Positions 1 through 5,887 of a stretch of 6,779 bases of DNA are shown piece after piece. Positions within the stretch are counted from its first letter, which is position 1, and the number at the start of each line of letters is the position of its first letter. The notes under the pieces were generated by a model. It did not search any database and was not told the origin of the DNA. It saw only the letters and a program-made list of their open reading frames with translations. Location of the stretch: positions 1 to 6,779 of the forward strand of contig JBEAXP010000116.1 of the NCBI GenBank assembly GCA_041159745.1, given 5' to 3'. This stretch comes from Casp-actino8 sp041159745 (GTDB taxonomy: Bacteria > Actinomycetota > Acidimicrobiia > Acidimicrobiales > Ilumatobacteraceae). A program made the translations under genes and the position numbers.

Positions 1-1150
1 GCGCGACAAGCGCGACGGTCGTCCGGGCGATCGCCGCGGCGACAGGCGCGACCGTCGTCCGCGTGGCGACGGTGAATCCGGCGAACGTCGCCCGCGAGGA
101 AACGGCGAGCGTCCCGCTCGCCCGACCGATGGCGAGCGTCGCGAGCGTCGACCGGACCGACCGCGTCGCCCACGCTTCGAGGCTCCGCCCGAACTCCCGC
201 AACGTCCGCGCGCCAAGCGTCTGAAGGCGGGCAGCGCGCACCGCAAGGAAGTGCTCGCGGCGATTCCCGAGAACCAGCGCCCCATCGCCGAACTCGCCCT
301 CCAGGGCATGCAGGCCGTGCGTCAGAAGCTCAAGACCGCCAACGAGGCGTTGGCTGCCGAGGGCAAGCCGACCATGCCCGAGCAGAGCGTGTTGCAGATG
401 GCGCAGGACCTCCTGCCCAAGTTGCGAGTCGCCGATTGGCTCGATCGCGCCGAGGCCGCCAAGCGCGATCTCGAACAACTCGATCTGCGCGATCTGCGCA
501 GCGTCGTCGCCGCGGCCAACGACCCGGTCATCGAGCGCGACGACGCGTGTCGTCCTCTCGTGGCCGATCTGCGCGCGGGTCTCGTCACTCGTACGGAGAG
601 CGAACATCAGAACTGGCTGGCCGACATCACGGCCGCGGTCGAAATCGGCCGTGTGGTGCGCGCTCTGAAGTTGGCCGGTCAACCGCCCAAGGCGGGCGCG
701 ATCTTCCCCGAAGAGCTCGGTCGCAAGTTGGCCGAAGCCACGGCCGCCAACCTCACCCCCGACGCGTTCCCCGATCGTTGGATCGCGGTCCTCGAAGCGG
801 TCGCGTTCTCACCGGTTCGTTCACTTCTCACCGTCACGGCGCCACCCACCAACGTGACACCCGAACTCACCAAGACCGTCGAACGCTTGGCGTCACTTCT
901 GCCCGGCGTCGCCGCTCTCTTCGGCGTGGTCCCCACCGGCAAGAGCCAAGCTCCCAAGCCGTTGCGCCCCACCAAGCCCAAGCGGATTCCGCCCAAGCCG
1001 GCCACGCCGGCGGCGCGACCCGCGGCTGACGCACCCGCGACTGAGACAACCGTGACGGAGACAACCGCGGCTCCGGTAGCCGAGCCGACCGTCGAAGTCG
1101 CCGCCGTCGAGGCGGTCAGCGCGCCGGTCGAGGGCGAGACTCCGGCCTGA
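1..1150 (+). CDS. Arg-rich hypothetical protein with Ala/Pro/Thr tail, 5'-truncated
   Basis: The frame is open from base 2 to the TGA at 1148-1150 (382 visible residues), so the true start lies outside the window. The GTG at 251 is probably not the start: the open frame continues upstream with the same composition, and AAGGAA directly abuts the GTG instead of sitting at Shine-Dalgarno distance. Three zones are visible. Residues 1-58 are a basic disordered stretch in which 23 of 58 residues are Arg, mixed with Gly and Asp, like RGG-type RNA-binding tails. Residues 60 to about 320 look globular and mostly helical, starting near PPELPQRPRAKRLKAG and including LLPKLRVADWLDRAEAA and LDLRDLRSVV. 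The last 60 or so residues are a Lys/Pro-rich link (PLRPTKPKRIPPKPA) followed by an Ala/Pro/Thr/Val tail. I do not recognise a named family. RNA or ribosome association is only a guess from the basic arm. The next gene starts 38 nt downstream on the same strand. Confidence 0.8.
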   Translation, partial: RDKRDGRPGDRRGDRRDRRPRGDGESGERRPRGNGERPARPTDGERRERRPDRPRRPRFEAPPELPQRPRAKRLKAGSAHRKEVLAAIPENQRPIAELALQGMQAVRQKLKTANEALAAEGKPTMPEQSVLQMAQDLLPKLRVADWLDRAEAAKRDLEQLDLRDLRSVVAAANDPVIERDDACRPLVADLRAGLVTRTESEHQNWLADITAAVEIGRVVRALKLAGQPPKAGAIFPEELGRKLAEATAANLTPDAFPDRWIAVLEAVAFSPVRSLLTVTAPPTNVTPELTKTVERLASLLPGVAALFGVVPTGKSQAPKPLRPTKPKRIPPKPATPAARPAADAPATETTVTETTAAPVAEPTVEVAAVEAVSAPVEGETPA

Positions 1151-1175
1151 ATCGTCGCCTTTCGGCGCCCGCCAC

Positions 1176-1181
1176 TACCGT
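1176..1181 (+). promoter_or_regulatory. Possible -10 box (TACCGT) for a leaderless enoyl-CoA hydratase mRNA
   Basis: TACCGT fits the actinobacterial TANNNT -10 pattern and lies 7 nt before the ATG at 1189, the spacing expected when transcription starts at the start codon. No Shine-Dalgarno sequence precedes this ATG (the upstream bases are CGGCGCC), which agrees with a leaderless transcript. I see no clear -35 box. This is inference from spacing and motif only. Confidence 0.4.
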
Positions 1182-1188
1182 CGGCGCC

Positions 1189-1974
1189 ATGAGCGACATC
1201 GTGAAGTACCAGGCCGACGGACGCATCGGCATCATCACCCTCAACCGTCCCGAAGCCCGAAATGCCGTCAACGGCGACGTGGCCCAGGGCATGGAAGCCG
1301 CGATCGACGCACTCGAAGCCGACGACAACGTGTGGGTCGGCATCCTCACCGCCAACACCGAGGGCCAGGAGAAGCCGGTGTTCTGCGCGGGCGCCGATTT
1401 GAAGGCCATCAACTCCGGGCAGGCCGGCGGACTCAACACCAAGCGAGGCGGATTCGCCGGCTTCGTGTACCGCGAGCGCCGCAAGCCGATCATCGTCGCG
1501 GTCGATGGTCTGGCCACCGCCGGTGGTTGCGAAATCGTTCTGGCCGCCGACTTGGTCGTGGCCACCACGCGCTCATCGTTCGGCCTGGCCGAAGTGAAGC
1601 GCAACCTGATCGCCGGTGCCGGCGGGCTCTTCCGGCTTCCGCGCGCGATCGGACAGGCCGCGGCCATGGAAGCCATCCTCACCGGCGAGCCGATCCCGGC
1701 CGAGCGGGCGTACCACCTCGGATTGATCTCCCGTCTCGTCGCGCCCGGTGAGGCGATGAACGAGGCCCGCAAGCTGGCCGACCAGATCACCGCCTGCGCT
1801 CCTCTCGCCGTGTACGCGAGCCGTCAGGTCGTCCTGGCCGCGGCGTACGAGGACGACGACACCTTGAAGAACCTCACCAACTCGCTGTTCGCCGGCGTGA
1901 TGGCTTCCGAGGACACCAAGGAAGGACTCACCGCGTTCATCGAGAAGCGTCCGCCCAACTGGACCGGACGCTGA
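1189..1974 (+). CDS. Enoyl-CoA hydratase/isomerase (crotonase family)
   Basis: This 261-residue protein has the full crotonase fold signature at normal family length. The first oxyanion-hole segment is VFCAGADLKAI (residues 64-74). The second is VDGLATAGGCEIVLAADLVV (105-124), and the FGLAEVKRNL..AGAGG segment follows at 131-146. Both glutamates used by hydratases are present: Glu115 in GGCE and Glu135 in LAE, equivalent to rat mitochondrial Glu144 and Glu164. Hydration of trans-2-enoyl-CoA is therefore a better guess than isomerase or hydrolase activity. The C-terminal EDTKEGLTAFIEKRPPNW matches the family ending. The likely role is cytosolic fatty acid or branched-acid beta-oxidation. Overall similarity also recalls mycobacterial EchA paralogs and CaiD-like enzymes, so the acyl substrate cannot be assigned. 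The ATG at 1189 is chosen because the protein begins at the usual position and a TANNNT box lies just upstream. It ends 4 nt before the convergent GNAT stop. Confidence 0.95.
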   Translation: MSDIVKYQADGRIGIITLNRPEARNAVNGDVAQGMEAAIDALEADDNVWVGILTANTEGQEKPVFCAGADLKAINSGQAGGLNTKRGGFAGFVYRERRKPIIVAVDGLATAGGCEIVLAADLVVATTRSSFGLAEVKRNLIAGAGGLFRLPRAIGQAAAMEAILTGEPIPAERAYHLGLISRLVAPGEAMNEARKLADQITACAPLAVYASRQVVLAAAYEDDDTLKNLTNSLFAGVMASEDTKEGLTAFIEKRPPNWTGR

Positions 1975-1988
1975 ACGTTCACGTTCGG
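1971..1988. terminator. Small hairpin across both convergent stop codons
   Basis: GAACG (1973-1977) and CGTTC (1982-1986) form a 5-bp stem with a TTCA loop. In plus-strand RNA it extends to 7 pairs with a U-G and a C-G pair. It covers the TGA stops of the hydratase gene (1972-1974) and, on the other strand, the acetyltransferase gene (1979-1981). There is no T tract on either side, so intrinsic termination is doubtful. It is the only hairpin-like element at this tail-to-tail junction. Confidence 0.25.
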
Positions 1989-2431
1989 GTCTCGAGCGCC
2001 TTCGACACCACGATCGAGCGGGCCGTCACTCCGGCTCGCTCGTAGAGGTTCTTCGTCTCGCGATCGCCAGGGAGCGCGACCGCCTCGAAGAACTCGCATC
2101 CGCGCGCCACGTCCATCGCCGCCGCGATGAGCGCGTCTCCGCATCCGAGTTCACGCGCCTCCTCGACGACGTACACACGATCGACCGAGTACACGTCGCC
2201 ACGACCTCGATGAGCGTTGCGTCGCCCGATCAGGAACCCCACGACGGCATCGTCGATGGTGACCACCAGTGTCGCGTCGAGCCAGTCGTCGCCGGCGAGT
2301 GCCGGGTGTTCGGCCAACCAGGCCGCCCCGCCGCGTTGGTCGGCCAAACCCACTCGAGCCGCGGCGTCGATGGTTCGGCAGATCTCGGCGTCGGCCACCG
2401 AGGCCGGCCGCACCACCGGTTCGACGCTCAT
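1979..2431 (-). CDS. GNAT-family N-acetyltransferase
   Basis: This single-domain protein of 150 residues has the usual GNAT length. The acetyl-CoA binding motif A is at residues 93-98 (RELGCG, matching R/QxxGxG/A), preceded by the beta-4 strand VYSVDRVYV (80-88). Motif B is ETKNLYERAGV (125-135). The N-terminal PVVRPASVADAEIC is the usual first strand and helix. Transfer of an acetyl group from acetyl-CoA to an amine is expected, but the acceptor cannot be read from sequence. The start is the ATG at 2431: it precedes the first GNAT strand, and upstream sequence in this frame belongs to the neighbouring gene read out of frame. The ATG has no Shine-Dalgarno sequence and follows the DUF4193 stop by 4 nt (TGA CGAA ATG), so translational coupling is likely. 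Confidence 0.9.
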   Translation of the reverse strand: MSVEPVVRPASVADAEICRTIDAAARVGLADQRGGAAWLAEHPALAGDDWLDATLVVTIDDAVVGFLIGRRNAHRGRGDVYSVDRVYVVEEARELGCGDALIAAAMDVARGCEFFEAVALPGDRETKNLYERAGVTARSIVVSKALETRT

Positions 2432-2435
2432 TTCG

Positions 2436-2906
2436 TCATGACGGAATGAGCGGACAGGTGTCGTCGCCCACCGGACAGGTGGGTGCACCCTTGCGCACCA
2501 ACAAGAAGCACTGCGGGCACATGCGCTCGTCCGGGCGCTTGGGCTGGATGCTGGTCTCGGGGTCGACGTTCGAGGGAAGCTCCTCTTCCTCTTCCTGTCC
2601 CTCGTCCTCGCTGCGTTCACGCAGACGCTCGTCGAGGATGTGAGCCAGGTCGGCCTCCACATCGTCGGCGGTCGTGAGATCCTCGTCCTCGTCCTCGACG
2701 GCTCGCTTCGGACGAACGACCGCGGTCGACTCGTCCTCTTCGGCGTCGTCTCCCCCGGCTTCTTCGTCGATGTCGACTTCGTCGAGTTCCTCCTCGTCGA
2801 GTTCGTCTTCGTCGAGAAGATCGATGTCGACGTCGTCGTCTTCACCTTCCTCGAGAAAACCTTCTTCGTCGAGGTCCTCAGCGTCGATCTCGTCATCAGA
2901 TGCCAT
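2436..2906 (-). CDS. Acidic DUF4193-like zinc-ribbon protein
   Basis: The protein has 156 residues. Of the first 60, 37 are Asp or Glu, and there is no Lys or Arg before residue 65. A second acidic patch lies at 99-109. Between them, DDVEADLAHILDERLRER (81-98) looks like a helix. The C-terminus, after QPKRPDERM, holds four cysteines at 130, 133, 144 and 151 (CPQCFLLV, then C and C), a likely zinc site. The CxxCFLV core resembles DUF4193, an actinobacterial family of unknown function (Rv2699c in Mycobacterium tuberculosis, from memory). The acidic arm is longer than in the mycobacterial protein. The start at 2906 is supported by AAGGAGG with 7-nt spacing; an in-frame ATG-like start at 2942 is rejected because it would overlap the promoter. 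Possible roles are protein binding or DNA mimicry by the acidic arm; neither is shown. The GNAT gene follows 4 nt downstream. Confidence 0.88.
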   Translation of the reverse strand: MASDDEIDAEDLDEEGFLEEGEDDDVDIDLLDEDELDEEELDEVDIDEEAGGDDAEEDESTAVVRPKRAVEDEDEDLTTADDVEADLAHILDERLRERSEDEGQEEEEELPSNVDPETSIQPKRPDERMCPQCFLLVRKGAPTCPVGDDTCPLIPS

Positions 2907-2913
2907 GGGCCCG

Positions 2914-2920
2914 CCTCCTT
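2914..2920 (-). promoter_or_regulatory. Strong Shine-Dalgarno (AAGGAGG) before the DUF4193-like gene
   Basis: AAGGAGG on the minus strand is followed by CGGGCCC (7 nt) and the ATG at 2906. It is the clearest ribosome binding site in the window and fixes the start of this gene. It suggests high translation, in contrast with the weak or absent sites before neighbouring genes. Confidence 0.8.
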
Positions 2921-2931
2921 CTTGGGGCGGG

Positions 2932-2937
2932 ATAATA
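2932..2937 (-). promoter_or_regulatory. Possible -10 box (TATTAT) for the DUF4193-like/GNAT pair
   Basis: TATTAT matches the TATAAT consensus at 5 of 6 positions and stands out in a GC-rich background. It is preceded by TGCC, near an extended -10. The predicted start of transcription, near 2925, gives a leader of about 19 nt that contains the Shine-Dalgarno sequence. No good -35 is found at 16-18 bp; GGTGAC-type repeats lie there instead, so an activator or repressor may act at this site. Confidence 0.45.
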
Positions 2938-2941
2938 GGCA

Positions 2942-2986
2942 CACCTGGTGACCACGGCCCCGGATCCCCAGGTGACGGTGGTCACC
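2942..2986. repeat. Three overlapping inverted repeats at the thyX end / DUF4193 promoter
   Basis: Three perfect inverted repeats share this stretch. The first is GGTGACCAC (2947-2955) with GTGGTCACC (2978-2986), 22-nt spacer. The second is CACCTGG (2942-2948) with CCAGGTG (2968-2974). The third is GGTGAC (2971-2976) with GTCACC (2981-2986), 4-nt loop. The thyX stop (2982-2984) is inside. As RNA on the minus strand they could form a terminator or alternative hairpins. As DNA they give two GGTGAC copies 24 bp apart plus an inverted copy, just upstream of the TATTAT box, which could be an operator. There is no U tract. Confidence 0.45.
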
Positions 2987-4583
2987 GGCCGCCGCGTCGG
3001 GCTTCGGCCCGCCGTTCGGCCGCCAGACGCTCGAGTTCGGGGGCCTCCACGGTCATGTGGGTCATCGCTTCGGCCACGGCACGATGACCGGCCTGCTCGG
3101 CGATCAGACGATGCATCTCCAGGGCCACCCGCCGGTAAGCGGGATGGCCCTGCGGCGACGAGCGCAACTCGAGCATGTGCATCGCCTCGCGGGCGTTGAA
3201 CTGCATCACGTACCGAACGCGATAGGCCATCGACACGGCGTAACTCGCCTGATGCGGGAAGTCGACCTTCAGCGCGTCGTACAACCCGGCCGAGCGGGTC
3301 ATCACTTCGTCGAACACCGAGGCCATACCGGCCTCGTCGACCAGATCGGGGCGCGTGTACCCGTGATTCGGTGTGAGCGGCTGCCACTCGATCGTGAGCA
3401 TACGGTGCCTCTGCAAGTCGCGAAAAGCTCCGTAGTCGGACAACACGTCGAAGCGGTAGTCGATGCGCTCGAAGGCGCGACCCGGTCGATGGCGGCGGTT
3501 CTCCCGATCGCCGATGTACGAACGCAGAATGGCGACCTTCTCGGCCTGGCTCATGGTCTCGACCTTGGCCAAGATCTGCGATTCGGGAAGGCTCGTGTGC
3601 GAGTAGCAGATGGCCGCGATCAGCTTGTTCTCGCCGTCGGGGTCCCAGTCGGTCAGAACGACCGGTGCGCTGTGTTCGACCGGGGTTTCGGCGAACAACT
3701 CCCCCACCAGTTCGGACGTCTCGAGACGAGTCGTCGACAGATAGTCGCTCCAACGTCCTCCGCGGTCGGCCAGATCGACACGACGCAGAAAACTCGGGAT
3801 GACCTTGCGCAACTCCTCCAGCATCAGCGCGGCGTACTGCTGCGCCTCGGGAAGCGGATGAGCCCGCATGCGAATGAGCATCGCCTCGTAGGCCTGACCG
3901 CTCGCGTAGATGCCCACGTTGGACAGGGACGAAGCCGGCAGAACGCCGCGCACCGCGTCGAGCGCCTTGGCCCGAGTGGCCTGGCGGAAGACGAAGTCGC
4001 TGTCGGCCGGATCGCGCTTCACCGTGGCCCGCACGTGGTCGGTCACCTTCTCCATCAGCGTCGAGTACGAATCGAACATCCGATCCATGTCGCCGACGTA
4101 GCGAGTTCCGTATCGCGAGTTCAAGATGTCGAGGTCGCGGTAGAACCGGTAGCGCCCGGCCAATCGCGCGTCGTACGCGATGTAGCGAGTGCTCTGCTCG
4201 AGGTAGCTCGCCAGCCGGCCCCATTCGAGGATCTTCGTCAGAACGTTGGAGGCCTGTTCGCAGGCGAGGTGGACTCCGCCCAACTGGGCCACCGAATCGT
4301 CGCCGTACTCGAAGAACACCTTCTCGTACAGCTCTTCGGCCCGCTCGAGCCCGATCGTCGCGTCGACACCTTGATCGCCGGCGATGTCGAGATCGCCCAC
4401 GAACTCGTCGAGGAACAGGCGGCGCAGACTCTTGCTGCTGCGGCTGTATCGGGCGAAGAGAGCACCCTTCACCACTTCCGGGAGGTTCACCAACGCGAAG
4501 ACCGGGCCGTCGAGATTGGTGAAATACCTGCGGAGAACGTCGGCCTCGTCCGGGGTGAACTCCTCAGGCGCGTAGACCGTCAC
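2982..4583 (-). CDS. thyX: Tandem two-domain FAD-dependent thymidylate synthase (ThyX family)
   Basis: ThyX makes dTMP from dUMP with methylene-tetrahydrofolate, FAD and NADPH. Normal ThyX chains have about 220-250 residues and form tetramers; this one has 533, with two ThyX-like domains. Compared from memory with Thermotoga maritima ThyX, the N-terminal domain carries WGRLASYLEQSTRY at 121-134 against RHRIASYNELSGRY. It has lost RH but kept Ser126, Glu129, Ser131, Arg133 and Tyr134, and VRGVLP (Arg212) matches the ARIVLP arginine. The C-terminal domain keeps FE at 371-372 and RHR at 392-394, aligning without gaps over 30 residues, plus NAR (463-465) and LR (Arg474), but has lost the SxRY half. 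The start is uncertain: TTG at 4592 gives 536 residues without a ribosome binding site. I prefer GTG at 4583 because TAGCGT lies 8 nt upstream, consistent with a leaderless mRNA. Activity may require both halves or may be lost. Confidence 0.88.
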   Translation of the reverse strand: MTVYAPEEFTPDEADVLRRYFTNLDGPVFALVNLPEVVKGALFARYSRSSKSLRRLFLDEFVGDLDIAGDQGVDATIGLERAEELYEKVFFEYGDDSVAQLGGVHLACEQASNVLTKILEWGRLASYLEQSTRYIAYDARLAGRYRFYRDLDILNSRYGTRYVGDMDRMFDSYSTLMEKVTDHVRATVKRDPADSDFVFRQATRAKALDAVRGVLPASSLSNVGIYASGQAYEAMLIRMRAHPLPEAQQYAALMLEELRKVIPSFLRRVDLADRGGRWSDYLSTTRLETSELVGELFAETPVEHSAPVVLTDWDPDGENKLIAAICYSHTSLPESQILAKVETMSQAEKVAILRSYIGDRENRRHRPGRAFERIDYRFDVLSDYGAFRDLQRHRMLTIEWQPLTPNHGYTRPDLVDEAGMASVFDEVMTRSAGLYDALKVDFPHQASYAVSMAYRVRYVMQFNAREAMHMLELRSSPQGHPAYRRVALEMHRLIAEQAGHRAVAEAMTHMTVEAPELERLAAERRAEARRGGR

Positions 4584-4591
4584 GAGAGACA

Positions 4592-4597
4592 ACGCTA
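4592..4597 (-). promoter_or_regulatory. Possible -10 box (TAGCGT) for leaderless thyX
   Basis: TAGCGT fits TANNNT and is 8 nt before the GTG at 4583. The 73 nt between the upstream M20 stop and this GTG contain no Shine-Dalgarno sequence. If this box is real, thyX has its own promoter inside the minus-strand gene block and the TTG at 4592 is not the start. Confidence 0.3.
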
Positions 4598-4656
4598 GTT
4601 GCCGGGTCCGCGACGCCCGGGGAACCTCGAACGGGCTGACCTGCGGAAAGTCGAAC

Positions 4657-5862
4657 TCAGGCGAGGACGTCGACGTCGCGTGGCAGGGTGGCGAACTCGT
4701 CGTTCACGCGCGCACGAAGTCGCTCGTCGAGCCACAGGTCGACCACGGTCATGGCCATGGCTCGTGCGCCGTCGATGACCGCTCGATCGCCGGCATCCGA
4801 GCCGGCGTACTCGGCGAAGTCGCGGGTGTGGATCGGAACCCCCGCCGGGGCCACCTGGATCATCGGATGGATGGACGGAACCAGGTACGACACGTTGCCC
4901 ATGTCGGTCGAACCCATCACGCGGCGGCCGGTGATGCGAGGATCGACCACGTCGCGTCCGACCGACTTCATGTTGGCCGCGTACGCCGCCGCCAACGTCT
5001 CGTTGTCGCGCACTTCGGCGTAGAAGTGACCGTCCCAGGTGGCATCCATCGTGCAGCCACAGGCTTGGGAAGCACCTTCGAGACACGACAACACTCGACT
5101 CTTGAGCGGTTTCAGACTCGCCGAATCGGCCGCGCGCACGTACCACGTGGCGGCGGCCCGCCGCGGCACGATGTTCGGCTTCTCCCCGGCCTCGGTGAAG
5201 ATGCCGTGGATGCGCTCGTTGGGTCGAATGTGCTGCCTCAGCGCCGCGATGTTCATGTACCCGAGCACGGCGGCATCGAGTGCGTTGCGGCCTTCCCACG
5301 GCGCCGCCGAAGCATGGGCCTCGCGGCCGTGGTACACGACGTCGACCGTGTGAATCGCCAACGAATCCATGCGCAGAAGATCGGCGTCGGCGGGGTGCAC
5401 CATCATCGCGGCGGCTCCCGACGAGAAGGCTCCTTGACGCGCCATGTAGATCTTGCCGCCACCGCCCTCCTCGGCCGGAGTGCCGAGAATGCGCACGGTT
5501 CCTCCGATGTCTCGTGCGATGGCGGCCGCGGCGAGACCGGCACCCAGTCCGGCTCCGGCGATCACGTTGTGGCCGCAACCGTGTCCGATGCCGGGGAGCG
5601 CGTCGTACTCGAGCAGCACGAGAACCTCGGGGCCGGCGGTGCCGACCTTGGCTTCGAACGCGGTGTTCACGCCGTAGGCATGACGCACGACCGGCAGTCC
5701 GGCTTCTTCGAGGATCGATGTCAGGAGGTCGTGAGCGAAGACTTCCTCGAAGTTGAGCTCGGGAGTGGCGTGAATCGATCGACTCGCCGACACGATTCGA
5801 TCGGACCAACGAGTGATCTCGGCTTCGATACGCGACTTGGCTTCGGATGCGACCGCGGACAT
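4657..5862 (-). CDS. M20D-family amidohydrolase/metallopeptidase, PM20D2 (ACY1L2)-like
   Basis: This 401-residue protein is full length for subfamily M20D. Metal-binding landmarks are EYDALPGIGHGCGHN (85-99, with Cys96 and His98), GTPAEEGGGGK (127-137, Glu131/Glu132), MVHP (His156) and a C-terminal IHTRDFAEYAG (His345). The dimerisation-domain stretch AHASAAPWEGRNALDAAVLG (182-201), with His183, then the downstream HGIFTEAGEKPNIVP and GSTDMGNVS, closely follow human PM20D2, a beta-alanyl-lysine dipeptidase, as I remember it. AbgB (p-aminobenzoyl-glutamate hydrolase) and other M20D amidases are related alternatives. Hydrolysis of an amide or dipeptide bond with two bound metal ions is expected in the cytosol; no signal peptide is seen. 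The ATG at 5862 is chosen because the domain begins there. Frame upstream of it overlaps the preceding gene and has no homology. The gap to the upstream gene is 25 nt and contains TACGGT. Confidence 0.93.
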   Translation of the reverse strand: MSAVASEAKSRIEAEITRWSDRIVSASRSIHATPELNFEEVFAHDLLTSILEEAGLPVVRHAYGVNTAFEAKVGTAGPEVLVLLEYDALPGIGHGCGHNVIAGAGLGAGLAAAAIARDIGGTVRILGTPAEEGGGGKIYMARQGAFSSGAAAMMVHPADADLLRMDSLAIHTVDVVYHGREAHASAAPWEGRNALDAAVLGYMNIAALRQHIRPNERIHGIFTEAGEKPNIVPRRAAATWYVRAADSASLKPLKSRVLSCLEGASQACGCTMDATWDGHFYAEVRDNETLAAAYAANMKSVGRDVVDPRITGRRVMGSTDMGNVSYLVPSIHPMIQVAPAGVPIHTRDFAEYAGSDAGDRAVIDGARAMAMTVVDLWLDERLRARVNDEFATLPRDVDVLA

Positions 5863-5868
5863 GGAACC

Positions 5869-5874
5869 ACCGTA
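5869..5874 (-). promoter_or_regulatory. Possible -10 box (TACGGT) before the M20 gene
   Basis: TACGGT fits TANNNT and is followed by GGTTCC (6 nt) and the ATG at 5862, the leaderless spacing. The overlapping GGTGG could instead be a weak Shine-Dalgarno site, so the two readings compete. It would let the amidohydrolase be expressed separately from helY. Confidence 0.35.
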
Positions 5875-5887
5875 GTCCGTCAGTCGG

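Noticed and set aside
1154..1169. CGCC/GGCG mini-hairpin after the first gene
   Set aside because: A 4-bp stem is too short to call a terminator.
2432..2944. 171-codon N-terminal extension of the GNAT frame
   Set aside because: It overlaps the DUF4193-like gene in another frame and is a Ser/Thr/Arg low-complexity product; the GNAT fold begins at the ATG at 2431.
2674..3087. Poly-serine open frame on the plus strand
   Set aside because: It is the antisense reading of the Asp/Glu repeats of the DUF4193-like gene (GAC/GAG/GAA read as TCG/TCC/TTC) and then runs into thyX antisense.
2896..4224. 442-codon minus-strand frame inside thyX
   Set aside because: Arg/Gly/Ser-rich out-of-frame shadow of thyX without domain features.
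3057..4598. 513-codon open frame on the plus strand antisense to thyX
   Set aside because: It is the complement of a strongly supported ThyX gene in high-GC DNA. The translation has no recognisable domain and unusual His/Arg/Val richness.
4602..4620. CCGGG/CCCGG hairpin between the M20 and thyX genes
   Set aside because: Only 5 bp with a 9-nt loop and no T tract; expected by chance at this GC content.
4595..5809. 404-codon minus-strand frame inside the M20 gene
   Set aside because: Extremely Arg-rich shadow frame, typical of out-of-frame reading in high-GC genes.
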